From: Tetragonia tetragonoides
Lineage: Eukaryota; Streptophyta; Magnoliopsida; Caryophyllales; Aizoaceae
DNA length: 64,000 bases
Direction of reading: 5' to 3'
Assembly: GCA_038025085.1 (NCBI GenBank)
Contig: CM076144.1
Span: forward strand, 34,811,501 to 34,875,500
The translations under genes were made by a program, and so were the position numbers. Below the pieces are notes generated by a model. The model was not told the DNA's origin and did not search any database. It saw nothing but the letters and a program-made list of their open reading frames with translations. Below, piece after piece: positions 24,654-37,494 of this stretch (position 1 is its first letter; every line of letters begins with the position of its first letter).

Positions 24654-26348
24654 TCATTCTACAAAAGCATGTTGAATCATGATATCACCCTTCGATGAAT
24701 CAAACCTTGCTTCAATTTCCACCAAACGACATTCATCAGAACATCTAGGATCTTGATTGCCAACAGCCATAGGTTCAGCAAACAGCTTTACTCCTTGCTT
24801 CCAGTATCTATGATCTGTATCAAGCAAATGCTGTTAAAATGCTTATCTCATCTCTCAGCTCTGTAATTTGATGTGATGCTGAGAAGAAACCAATTTCATA
24901 GGGCAATTCATCAACTACTGCTCAATACCTGGGCCAGTTGATACCACGATGCCATTTTCCGCATCCAATACCCAGTCAATCCAAAGCACAAGACCATGGC
25001 ATATACCAGGTTCCGAAAATTGCACCTGCAACAGTGCAGCATCCTTCATATTGAAATAACTTTTCATGCGGAGGGCTGCTGATTGTAAGCTTAATAAGGG
25101 AATACATACATCATGTTATAATTGCACTCCATAAAGTATGACATCTTTAAGGGCAAAAGAAATTATATTGCTTCTTTAAGTAGGTCGGATTGGAGATTAA
25201 AAATAAAGAAAAGAATTATACTGTTTAGACGCCATTCAGTCTGTTATCCTAACCACTTGGACTAGCAAAAAAAATTCAGTCTGTTTTCCCAAAAATTGGC
25301 TAAAATGGTCACTTTACGAGGATTTTGAATAAACAGCTGATTTACATTGTATTGAAATCACTCTATCCAATGTCTGGACATTTTTAATTTATCAAAACCA
25401 TTTACAACAAGCATAGCTCATCAAACAAAAGTCATAACCAAGAAGGCAAGACCAGGAATAATGATGACCCATAAAAATACTATAAACCAAGACATGATAT
25501 GCTGCTTATAAAGTTATATTGCCTACCTTTGCTTTCCCAGAGCAAGAACTCATATGTTTTGAGAAGTCAAACTCCATGAGTGTAAAGCTCTCACTCAGTT
25601 CCTGCCAGTGAGTCAGTGGCATATGATGTCAGTTCGAAGATTAGGAAGTAAACTTTCAGATTAATGACCCCCCCCCAAACACAGCTCACACAGGTGCATA
25701 TGCATACACAAAGGGAGAGAGACGGAAAAAGAGAGACATTTTTATACCTTTGTCTCCCCACATTGCCAAACAAAGAATGGCAAAATAGGGCCCTCCTGAT
25801 CCGAAGGCAAGTTACCACATGCCCCCAGGGTAGCATTTGCAACAGAATGGTCAAACCCTTCAATATTTTCAAGACTGCAACGACTCCTCCAAAGATCCTA
25901 AACAAACAGATCATAGGGTTACACTTCCTCCTCAAGCACCCATAATCAACTAGGTATCTTGAATACACTCACTGGGAGAGACATCGCACAAGCTCGCAAA
26001 ATTCCTTTGCAAGGAATAATTTGTGTATCTTTGGACAATACTACTTCAAGCTTTGTTCTTTCCTTCCTAAAAGTCAAACCAAGAGAATGGAGATCATTGT
26101 TAGACATAAAGCCTTAACAGGCTGAATGCCACCATTGGATGAAAAGAGGAAAATACAAAAGGCAGTGGGCATTGAGAGCAAAAGCATGAATTGCATATAT
26201 TAGTGGAGAGGGTGCTAGTCAAGAGTAGCTGAAATAACACACACTACCATAGGACCATGTATAGCCACATACTTTCACCTCAAGCAGATGTAGATGCCAT
26301 AAAAATGACTCAGTTACCATTTATCACCATATTGCTTACTCTATGTAA

Positions 26349-26377
26349 CTAGTGTGCATGCCCGTGCGATACACGGG
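26349..26377 (-). mobile_element. Helitron-like 3-prime terminus in PRMT7 intron 9
   Basis: On the minus strand a CCCGTG-TATCG-CACGGG hairpin is followed by a short spacer and CTAG|T. A possible 5-prime end (TCTATATAATTAG on the minus strand) lies at about 29398, which would make the element about 3 kb and enclose the satellite. That pairing is unproven because the base before TC is G, not A. Confidence 0.45.
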
Positions 26378-26979
26378 GTGTTTCAGCTCTTTTTGTTTCT
26401 TCTAAATTATTTTTTTTTATGTTTTCGGGTTGTCTTGCTTCTAACTTTGTCGTAATAATTTTCTTTTTCTTTTTTGGTGCTAATTTTGTGATTAACTGGT
26501 AAATAAAACTAAAACAAGACCAAGGCGGGATTTGGAGAGATTCATCTGTAGCATGACTCTTAATTTGTTTAGGGCAAATATTAAAATGTTGGGGGGAGGG
26601 ATGCCCTCAATCATGGTAATAGTCATATACTGGCCGTGTATTAGCCTTTGACAAAAAAAAAAAGTCATTCATTGGCTTGTGGTGCCTCTATAAAAGCTAG
26701 AGACTAGCCCTAAATGACATTGTTGTTGCATTATAGCTCTACTTATTATGATTAGTCATACTCTGATCTATATTTGACCGAGTGCTTAGGAAACGATTAT
26801 TAGTCTTTTAGTAACAAACTTGAGAATACTCTGTTATAAAGTTCTTCTATCAAAGATTATCATAGTAGATAATGGATCGAAATGAACTAAGCACATCAAA
26901 AATTTATTGAAACAAAATGTCCCATGTCGCAGCGAGCGTCATGTCTCATGTCGAAGCGTCCATGTCCCATGTCCCAAGT

Positions 26980-28190
26980 CCCATAACCCATGGGTGAAAC
27001 CGGAGTTCAGGGACCTGGATGACCGCCCTGAGGCACCGGAGTTCCTCTAAGAGTCTAAGGTGACGGATCCCCGGGATAAGTTTGGCAAAAACGGAAACCG
27101 GGCCCCGAGATGCCGAAAATTAAAGGCTATAATCCACCTTTTTCGCGCTTCTGGGAGACCCCGAAATGAAGGTGGATATTTTCGCACAGGATACCCTTAG
27201 GGAGCATAAGAGGCCCCCGGGGTGCGTTATCGGGTCCCTGATAGAGTTATAATTTATAATGGCGTTCTTACGGGACACCAATGTAAAGGCCGAAACACCG
27301 AAGACATGGGTGATATCGAAGTTTGGGGATTCGGATGACCTTTCCGGGGTACCGAGGGTCCTCTAGGGTCATGATAGACACCCCGGAGAAATTTGGGCAA
27401 AAATGACACTCGCCCCCCCCCCCCGGGAAGCCGAAAACGAAGGCTATAATCCACATTCTTTTGGCTTCCGGGAGGCCCCGGAACAAAGGTGGATATTTTT
27501 GCACCACATCGCACATGACACCCTTAGGGAATATAAGAGGCCCTGATAAGCTTGTAAGGAAGGTTTTATGGGACACCAATGTACGGGTCGGAACACCGAA
27601 GGCATGGGTGATATCAAAGTTCGGGGATCTGGATGACTCTCATGGGCCACCGAGGATCCACTAGTGTCATAATAGACCCCACGGAGAAGTTTGAGCAAAA
27701 ATGACACCCAGGCCCTCGGAAGCCGAAAACAAAGGCTATATCCACGTTTTTTGGGCTTCCGGGAGGCCCACAACGAAAGTGAATATTTTCGCACCACATC
27801 ACACAGAACACCCCTATGGGAGGCCCTCGGGGCCGCTTATCTGGTCCCTAATAGGCTTGGAAGGGCGTTTTACGACACTTTGGTGTAAGAGTTGAAACAG
27901 CAAAGGCATGGGCGATATCAAAGTTCGGGGAACCGGATGACCCTCCCGGGGCACCAAGGGTACTCTGGGGTCATGGTAGACCCCCCGGAGAATTTTGGGA
28001 AAAAAAGACACCCGAGCTCCGGGAAGCCGAAAACGAAGGCTATAATTCACGTTTTTTGAGCTTCCGGGAGGCCCCGAAATGAAGGTGGATATTTTCACAC
28101 CACATCGCACGGGACACCCCTAGGGGACATAGGATGCCCCCGTGGTAGGTTATCGGGTTCTTGGTAGGCTTGAAGGGACTCTTACTGGGA
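26980..28190. repeat. GC-rich tandem satellite, about four monomers of about 300 bp
   Basis: Four diverged head-to-tail copies are marked by recurring blocks: GGCTATAATCCAC (27125, 27442, 27734, 28038), GGACACCAATGT (27273, 27571, about 27873) and GGTGGATATTTTCGCACC. Spacings are 292-317 bp. It is much richer in G and C than its surroundings. Overlapping open frames in it are by-products of its composition. It lies within intron 9 of the PRMT7 locus. Confidence 0.85.
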
Positions 28191-28195
28191 GGCTA

Positions 28196-28840
28196 ATCCA
28201 CGGTTTTTGGGTACCGAGCATGGCTCCCCACCACCCCGTGCCGTAAAACCTACCCCCAAGCCCTCTCTACTATTATAGTGAGGTCTCATAATTTCTTCCA
28301 ATTTTATTGAAGTGATTTCTAATTTTTTTGATATTTTTTCTGTTTTTCAGCATACTTTTTAAATAAAAATTAAATTAAATAGCTACAATCTGTGAGAAGA
28401 AAATAATAATTGTTTTTCTGTAACTTAATTATATACTTGAAAAGTTTGAGGTGAAACTTTTGGAAAATAGTTCTTCAAACTCTCAAAATCCCAATATGAA
28501 AGTTATGCACCAGGCATGTCTACTCTTGTTATTAGAACCATTAAACCTTATAACTCTTTGGTAGTTAGTAGCTTGAGAGAGGGCTTGTTGGCGAAAGAAG
28601 GCAAGCGACGGGACATGAAGCGCCTACCCTTATGAAAGTTATGCATTGGGCATGTCTACTCCATGGTTTTTGGGTACCGAGCATGACTCTCAACCACCTC
28701 GTGCCACCAAACTTACCCCCACACCCTCTCTACTATTATAGTGAGGTCTCATAATTTTTTCCAATTTTTTGAAGCGATTTCTAATTTCTTTTGCTATTTT
28801 TTCTATTTTTCAGCATAACTTTTTAATTAAAATTTAACTA
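28196..28840. repeat. Pair of direct repeats of about 185 bp
   Basis: The segment starting CCACGGTTTTTGGGTACCGAGCATG (28199) recurs from about 28660. Both copies run through CTCTCTACTATTATAGTGAGG and a T-rich part with TTTTTCAGCATA. About 280 bp separates them. The start TCTCTACTATTATAG is Helitron-like but no 3-prime end was matched. Confidence 0.65.
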
Positions 28841-29412
28841 AAATAGTTTTAAATATTCAAGTTGGTATAACTATTCAGAGAAAACAATGTAAAGCAATAT
28901 ATGGTACTAAGGTTAATGAATTTGTAGGTGTTATCTTGCAAATAAAGGAGGTGCAGATACCGAATGCCTATTAACAATCGCAAAGAGAAATACGATGAAC
29001 CTTACCAAAATGGGGATTGGTTGTACACAATGCCGGAAAGATGGCGGACAACGGCGATAAGATCCAGATACGAATGTTGAACATATGGGAAGGTAGGAGA
29101 TGAATTGATGGTGTGTGGTTCCATCATCTATTCATCATAGAGGAATTAGCTCTTTTTTTTTTGGCTCATCAATATGTGAGAAAAAATAGCTACTGCTCAA
29201 TTTATTGGATTTGTAACGTCTGACAACTTGTGAGAATAAAAGGAAGGGGATGAAGAAGTCATTAAACTCCATTATTTTTCTTTTACTGGCCATGAGTCAC
29301 ATGACACACCATAAGTAAATTGACTCGTCATTAGGCAATTCAGCGGCTGATGTGGCAAACTTTGGTTTAATCATTGCGTTTTAATCTAATTATATAGACA
29401 TGCTAATAGTGA

Positions 29413-30178
29413 TTGGCCAAGGTTGTTGACAAATTTTATTTAACTGTCAGAAGGAATCCAAGATGGAAGCAATGTTTTCATTTGGCTGCACCTTTGCCAT
29501 CTCAATACCCTGATGTGGGACATTGGGAGTGGGATGTCAATGAGATGGCAATGGGTCTGAGACCCGGCCCAGATCCACGGATCCAGATCCATTTATAAGG
29601 GTCTGGATCCCCTTTTTATAGAGCCATTGGATCTGGATCTGGAGTAAGGTCCAAGTATCGTAAATGGATCTGGATCTGGGTCTAGCATCACATACCCAGA
29701 CCCGACCCATGGACCCATTAACATGTAAAAAAGTAAAATAAAAATGAAAAAAAGTTGAAGACCATGTATAAAAAGAGAGTCCAAAGGTGAAAATTTGAGT
29801 TTGTTAATTTTTCAATGACTATAAATACATTGTTAAGTGGTATTTTCTAATAAAAACTTAAAAACTTATGACTATTATATGATTTAGGAACAAATCTCTT
29901 TATTTATTGATTTATTAATGAGACCCATTTAGGACCCACGGATTCACTAGACCTGGCGAATCTGGATCTGGATCTAAGTATTATAAACCCTATAGGGTCT
30001 GGATCGGGTCTGGATCTCAACCCAAAAATATAAATGGGTCTGGATCCAGCTGGACCTGTTCCAAACCCGGCCCATTGCCATCCCTACTGATGTCATTCGA
30101 TTGCACCGATGCATGTCTCGAGTCACCACTTGACAGCAATTATCTAATACTGTCTTGTTTTCGTATGAACAGCAAGGA
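29413..30178 (+). pseudogene. Exon-like coding fossil split by a hAT MITE
   Basis: A plus-strand frame (RRNPRWKQCFHLAAPLPSQ, then PDVGHWEWDV) follows a T-rich stretch ending CTGTCAG, like a splice acceptor at 29450. It is broken by the MITE at 29541-30088. Beyond it, using one copy of the duplication, the frame continues IRLHRCMSRVTT, an in-frame TGA, then QQLSNTVLFSYEQQG. It lies antisense in PRMT7 intron 9 and looks like a captured or relic exon of another gene, which I do not recognise. Confidence 0.4.
29541..30088. mobile_element. hAT-like MITE, 548 bp
   Basis: The ends share GATGGCAATGGG in inverted orientation. They are flanked by GATGTCAA (29533-29540) and GATGTCAT (30089-30096), 7 of 8 bases identical. 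Subterminal regions contain many GGATCTGGATC repeats. No coding sequence is present. Confidence 0.7.
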
Positions 30179-30182
30179 AATC

Positions 30183-30282
30183 TACCTTTTTTGGGGGGGG
30201 GGGGGGAAACAGGACTCAAACCCAGGTATTTCCTGGGACAAGTGAGGGCTAAGCCATTGCGCTACCTATCCCAAGTCCCTAA
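30183..30282 (-). mobile_element. tRNA-derived SINE-like fragment
   Basis: On the minus strand TAGCGCAATGGCTTAGCCC (A-box-like) is followed about 45 bases later by GGGTTTGAGTCC (B-box-like) and then a homopolymer C run. Spacing suits a tRNA-derived SINE head. The cloverleaf arms do not pair well enough for a tRNA gene. Confidence 0.45.
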
Positions 30283-33200
30283 TTTCTTCTTTTATGACTC
30301 ACTAAATACAGAAATGGTGAACCTTAGTCGGAGAGCATAAAGAATCCACATGTCCATGGGAACTCCCTATTGTGCAGTGCTTCCTCCGTTCTATTTGATA
30401 AGTATAATTAAGACTCAAGGAGTGAAGGAGACGACAAGCTGTTACTGAAAAGAAAAACTTTAAAAGCTTGGTAGCTTGTTTATCAAGTGAGCTGTTCTTT
30501 AGTGGTTAACCCTTGTATTTGATCTCTGACTTCAGTTTTCTTACTCGTGGGTATTAACAAACAATATTTAGCAATCAGATACCTCTTGAAGTGAAAAATC
30601 AGAAATGGAGACAAAAACATGTGAACACGCTAGAAGATAACTATCATTCAGATCACAACAAATAGCATCAGCAGAGACATCATTGAACGAAATTCCATTG
30701 CAGTTACCAGAAACGCAGATTTTTCCATGGAAGCTGCGTATCACATCCATAGTAGAACGGCTCTCCAACAAGCAGGTCAACCTCCATAGAGAATAAGCAC
30801 CATCAATTGATAGATTTAGTTAGCACTTGTAGGACTAAATGCTTAACAATTTCTTCAGGAAGAAAGGCAAGCATAATTAAACGTCAATACAGTCCTAAAT
30901 GTAATTATAGACTGAGTTCATATGACAATGAGATACAAGTGTTTAAACAGGAAAAAGTCAACTTGAATACTTGATACACAGGAGACCAGAAGCTACCTTT
31001 TTCTCATCTGTATCATGGAATGTCAAGCAGTGTTTCCTATGATCCAGAAGTTTCAGACGATCTACTGAGAACCCATTTGCTCCAGAGCTTGCATATACTG
31101 CAAACCTTTTCCTCGCAACCCAGGAAACAATAACAATATATCTGATGTTCCGCAAAGATGAGCGATGGCTGTCGCTAGGAATATACTATCATCCGCAACA
31201 AAACATAAAAGGGAACTTTTTCTACGCAACTGCAAAGGAGATATAAATTTGAATTCAGGGACAAGAAGAAAAGGTGGGAGAACTAAGAAGAATGAATACA
31301 ATATTTTATATAAACACGAAAGTGTATGCACTCAAGAATACTTCTGCAGCATATGGCTGATCATTGAATAAGGGAAAGAAAAATATTGAGTATATGCCAA
31401 AACAGCTGAGTGGTGACTGGTTGTCATGAAGTTTAGGATATAAATTAAGAAACAGTGACACATCACTCAGGTACGAAATGATACAGATATACTGACATGG
31501 CATGTTTCTCAATCAGGCCTGTACAATCAAACAATCAATATAGAACTTCCTTTCACCAATTTTCATGATCAAAACATGGTGCAGGATTTCCAAAACTCAA
31601 TTAACATTGTTCAACGTTATCACATAACTATTCTATAGATAATATCAACTATATCGCATTTATCTACAGGGTATCATCAACACAGTCTAGTGCTTCTTCC
31701 GCCCTTTCCAATCTATGCACATCAACAATCCAAGTTATTGAATCAATAACCGATATTTCGATATTACAACCACAAAGGTCATTTTGCTTGTCCGAAATAT
31801 GTTCAGATATGCAATATATCAACTCAAGCACAGATTACTTGGAAACATGCCCTGACACATGCAAGATATGTGATGTTAACACATACATAACGCAAACCCA
31901 ACCCCCACTTGTTAAATACATACATCTATACTCAAATCTGTTGTCCCATTTGAAGTGTTGGTGCATATTATCAGAAATGTCAGACGTAATTGAGGCCATT
32001 CTTTTTCCTTTTTCTCCGGATCAATTGAGCCAATAGTGTTAGTGACAAGAACCAAGGCATGGTAACATTGGAGTTGAGTTCAGACAAAACTGATAAAAAA
32101 TGACATTTACACACATGCAGCAGATGACCCTATCAAAGTTAAAAATGAGTAGGTCTCAGAAGAAACATGCATAAAGCTTTCACATTTTGATAATCCAACT
32201 TGGAGCTATTATGGTTGAATTTGAGGATTAAGAAAGAATGGAGAGAATCACAGCAGAGGCAGGACATATATGGTTACAATTGCTCTTCATCAACCAGGGC
32301 AGAAGGCAAAGGCAGTGCTGCAGACATGGAACAAGACATCCTTAATTTTATTGATGCAAACCTAACTGCAACGAAAGATGGGTACGGGCGTACGGCCACC
32401 TTTCAAAAGGACTGGCTCATAAAGTGTTTTTGTTAGAGTTCATAATTCATTAAAGGTCTTTAACATTTTGCATTTCCAACAAATGTATCAATTTATATAA
32501 GGTGCATAAGTGTCATTTCTCCATGATCATGAATGGATGAATCCATGTAATAGAGGGGGAGGAAACAGATAAAGCTTAAAAGTCCTTACAGCGTTTTGCA
32601 CAGCCGATAACATAGAACATCTCCAATTACTGTCAGAGTAGGTTGCAATTTTTTCAGGCGATAGTGTCAGATGAAAATCTTCATTGCTGGGACTACACGT
32701 ATTGTCAATTCTTTGGCTTTGGACCTTGAGATCATACGAAATACTAATATCAGAATGGACAGCACGTAAATGGACATCTTCACCCTTGGATAATGATAAC
32801 CCCATTCCTGGGACAAAGCAAATGCACTGTTTCCAGTGGTCGCACCAATTCCCATCACCTAGCAAATCAAAGTTCAGTTAGCAAGTAAGAAACAAGATGA
32901 AGATGCTCCTGTATTGTTCCAATGCTTTTCTATTGAACTTCTCAGTTGTCAGTTTCTCACCAATAGCTATGGAAAGCAAGATTATAATATTTTAGAGAAC
33001 CTTAAACAAGTGTTTTTGATAAGAGAGAACCTTAAACAAGTTATAAATATTAGCATATCATCTACCCAGCAAACAGCACCATGTACTACATCTTTTCTTT
33101 ATTGGAAGCCATGTATGATACTTGTAAGACAATATAAAGAAAGTACCTAGAGATTCTGTCTGTAAATCCTTTATCTATCTAGGTGCAGTAGAGTAAAAAA

Positions 33201-36200
33201 TTGTTCCTTCTTGATCAAGCTGAAGAACCCACCTAAATAGAAGACCAAGCTATAAGAACTATTTAATAGGCAACTATAATTTCTCAACAGCTGAGATGAT
33301 ATACCAGGAGACAACAGCATTTACTCTTCCACCATCAGTTGCTTTTATGAGTATGTCAGCTTCCCCGTGACTGTCTGGCCGTTTCCAAAAGTCAAATTCA
33401 AATATTTGGAAGGGTTCTGAAAGCTGGATGGATACTAAACTGAGAGAAATTTCAGAAATGCGAAAGATTTTAAGACAAATATAGAGAAGACTGTTACCAG
33501 CTTTATCTCTTCTTGCAGCGAGTCACAATGCATGGGGTATTGTTGTGGCTTGACACGCAAGATGGAACCCAGTTTTGTTGGAACAAGACAAATGCCATTT
33601 GATACACCCACCTCATTGTTATAAAGATCATGTAGCCTCCTTAAGAATGTGCTTTCAACAAGCTGGGCATGAAATTAATTATATGTCAGACTATAAAGAA
33701 ACAATGGGTTCTTTGATCTAAGACACAAATAAAATAAGACATGAAGGAACCCACAGGAGGGTACCCATGCCATATACAACCCATATATATTGCAGGCTTG
33801 CAGCACTTGAGCCCTAGAAAAGATAGACAAACAACAAGAAAACGAGGCTTTTGGATCATATACCTGGCCATATGTTGTCGCTCGGTATGGCACAGTTTGA
33901 GGATTATCCACCAGTAGTTCATCATATGCATTTTGCAAAGTAGGTATTTGTCCTTCCCCCAACAACTCTGAATCTAAGATCTCACTAACCTGCAATGCAG
34001 ATTGTCACAAAAGATTGAACAGGCTAAACTTCCAGTTTTCATGAGTTACATTATCTAGAGTTTCTCTCGAAAGTCTAGGAAGTTAACAAAAAAAACTTCA
34101 TGCAATGTCTCTCAAGAAACTCGTTAACCCTTTCCACCCCCCCCCCCCCAACAAAAAAAAAAAAAATAAAAAAATAGTTGATTACAGTATCATAACTTTA
34201 CATGTTTCTCTCTCCCAACTGATTTCCAGCTATGGTTGAAAAAGCTCCCAAGCCATAAAAAATTAAAAAATAAATGCTCCAACAAATGTACTAGATCATA
34301 AGCTTCTATAACCCTATATCACGACAGAATGGCAAGTTGGCAACGTTAAAAGAATCCCCTTATATTAAGAATCAACAATAATAACTTCAGTGGCTTAGTG
34401 AAGATCCTGCGGTAGTCTATGGAAGGTCAGAGTCTATAAAGATGTTGGATATGGGATGCCTGTTCCTTAATTGCTAGTTCTTGCTTAAGCATCAAGAACT
34501 ATGAGACTGAGTTGTAGGATCTTTGTATTTACTTTATCTGGGATGAAAGTTGAAACTATACACCTTGCACTATCACAAACAAATATTACTTGAAAACCAC
34601 TACTACTAGCTTGTGCACTGAAATGGCAATGCTTTTGCTATAGTGTTCACATCACTAGACATTTATAGCTTACTAATAAGTTCGGCAAAAAATGTAATTC
34701 AATGTACCCACAAGTATATCCACTCGAGTATTGATATCAACTCCAACTTTGAGCTCATCTGAGCGCTTGTTGATGACATTTATTTTCCTATCCATGCCAT
34801 TGCACCGCATAACTTTACGCATAAGCTTAATCATTGGAAGGTAAGACTCACATGCAGTCACCCTCCCTCTGCTATCACCACCTGTTGCTTGATCATCTGA
34901 GCCCATTGCGCGTGCAGCCATCATAGACAGCAAACCAGTGCCAGCACTGGATAGACCTCCTCATTAAGGGCATAAAAGGGATTAAGCTTCCTTGCACGTG
35001 ACATTACATCTTCTCAGACAATATAACTTTGGACCACAAAACAAACATCAAACACCACCAGAACTACCAGGAAACGAGGGTCCCAACCAAGACTATAAGA
35101 AAGATGGCTTCAGGAAGACCAAAAATGAATAATTTTGTGAAAATTGAAACTAAATAAAGTAACTGAGAAATATTGAATTAGAATAGGGGGAGTAGAAGCA
35201 ACAGTGAAACAAATTCACAAAGTAGCAGTAGCAAATGCCAGTGTCATTTCCATCAAATACACCAAAGGATATCATCAAGACATCAAATGTTGAAATAGCA
35301 TGAACAAAGCCACAAAGGTTTCCTTATCCTGCATCCTACTTCCAAAATGGGCTGTTAGACAATTATAGACAATTATTCAGATGAATGTCTTTAGGGTGAG
35401 GTGGTAAGTTAATTGGAAGCACCATTTATCAAACTCCGGAAATACCCAAGTTCAAGATCTCATTCCCCCACTTTGGGTGGTCTAGTGATGTATTTACCCT
35501 TCCCCACCCATGGGCTTCTAGGCCAGTTGATCAGGCCCATCAGCTGTAAGGCAATTTTTGCCAGTTAAAAAGAAAAAATCAAATGAGTGTCTTCAATGCT
35601 GGTAATACTTCTTTTAGGAGGTCTGTCAACCCATTTTCATAAAACCTCCTCCATCCACCTAAATTGTCCTCAATTTGTAGCCTTTTTTAATTATTAATAT
35701 ATTGAAATATTTCACTCAAAAACTCATCACCCTATCATTCACACTTACTGCTTTTTCTTGAACATTTTACACTTTAAACCACTCATCCTACCATTAAGCA
35801 AAGACATTTATTTTCGGGTACAAATAACCAAATCGGTTCGTCCAAAGATGCCCACTCAACCTCAAAAGACTTGCAATGAATTAACAACAAACAAGTTACA
35901 AGCACATAATCCAACATTCCAACTTCTAGCGACATAAAAGATGGAGTATTCAACTACTCACCTCAAATTCAAATTAAGAATAAAATTAAAAAAATAACAA
36001 AAATGTAAAATGTTTCAAGGTGAATAAATAGTATGCGATTATTGATTTATTACCCAATATCAAGAACATGGCAAGGTTTAGTGACAGTCTTCTCAATGGC
36101 CTGACGATACACCTTGTTTCGCCAGCTGTCGTTGAGCATATCGAGGTACGACGTCGTACCCAAATCGACGGTTGAAGGACGGTCGCAAATGTCGTCATTT

Positions 36201-36394
36201 TCATCGACAATGACCCACTCAGAATTGCCGGTGAGAGGATCGAGTTTGAGTTGGAACATCCGCTGAGTTGACCCGGAGCTCATGGGGCGAGTTGCTGTGA
36301 GATTGAAGGAGGAGAGAGAGTGGCGATTGAGAGGTAGCCTAGAGAGATAATACAGAGGGTGGTGTGTTAGGGTTTTGGCGAGTATGGAAATCAT

Positions 36395-36942
<548 letters not shown>

Positions 36943-37391
36943 TAGAGGTGGCCAGTGGGCCGGGCTAGGCCCAAGCCCGCACTGACTGGACCGCCAAGGA
37001 CTCAAGCTGTGCCGACAAGGAGAGAGCTCAGACTCGGGCCCGGCACGGCACGGTTCTGACCGTGCCAAAGCAATGCCTCCTTCCAAGGAAGCCTGATCCG
37101 CCTTATAGCCCGTCTCTCTCCTCTGGCTTTCTCTCTCCCCTCCTTCAATGGCTGTTGGCTTCAATGGATGATGCTGCTTTCTCTCTCCCCTCTAGCTTTC
37201 TCTCTCTCCTCTAGCTCTCTCTCCTCCCCTTCAATGGCCTCTCTCTCTCTCTCTTCATGGCGGTCCAACCGCATGCTTCTCCTAGCGAGGCCCGGGGTCG
37301 GCACGGCACGGTGCTGGTCGTGCCAGAGCAATGCCTCCCTCCAAGGAAGCCCGGCCCAGCTCCGGCACGACATGACCCGTGGCCACCTCTA
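36943..37391. mobile_element. hAT MITE in the divergent promoter region, 449 bp
   Basis: The ends TAGAGGTGGCCAGTGGG and TAGAGGTGGCCACGGG (right, opposite strand) are flanked by a perfect 8-bp duplication AATGTACC at 36935-36942 and 37392-37399. The interior has GGCACGGCACGGT / ACCGTGCC repeats, a duplicated AGCAATGCCTCC block and CTCTCT-rich stretches. It is GC-rich relative to its flanks. The reading frames in it are not credible genes. Confidence 0.85.
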
Positions 37392-37494
37392 AATGTACCC
37401 AAGAGTTTTGAGTTTTTGACCATTAAACAATTCCTCCATAACCCAAAATGATCAACAAATTCTTACATAAGGGCATTCACGGCCAAGTTGGGCT

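Larger units (their letters stand above)
24654..36394 (-). pseudogene. PRMT7: PRMT7-type protein arginine methyltransferase, disrupted
   Basis: Fourteen exons (minus strand): 36054-36394, 34712-34946, 33864-33989, 33498-33662, 33305-33423, 33147-33232, 32590-32858, 30997-31229, 30708-30781, 25973-26066, 25748-25897, 25527-25601, 24929-25025, 24654-24814. Domain order is that of plant PRMT7, with two tandem methyltransferase modules. Module 1 has the SAM motif VLDIGAGTG (from residue 110) and the double-E loop SEILDSELLGEG (195-204). It would transfer methyl groups from SAM to protein arginines. There are two lesions. Codon 348 is TAG (33175-33177) after STAPR, where I expect Trp from the family. 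Exon 8 has a 1-base loss near 31079-31090, because the frame moves from QALE to ANGFSVDR and the exon is 233 nt where phase requires 234. Corrected, the total is 742 codons including the stop, close to the family length. All splice sites are GT-AG. The alternative is a functional gene with sequence errors, or a truncated 347-residue product keeping module 1. The N-terminus may be a transit peptide; a second Met (MSSGS) lies at residue 38. Confidence 0.75.

Noticed and set aside
27254..28110. Overlapping open frames of 60-117 codons on both strands
   Set aside because: They follow the GC-rich satellite monomers and recur in each repeat. No domain is recognisable.
30183..30282. Possible tRNA gene
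   Set aside because: A- and B-box-like sequences are present, but acceptor and anticodon stems do not form; called SINE-like instead.
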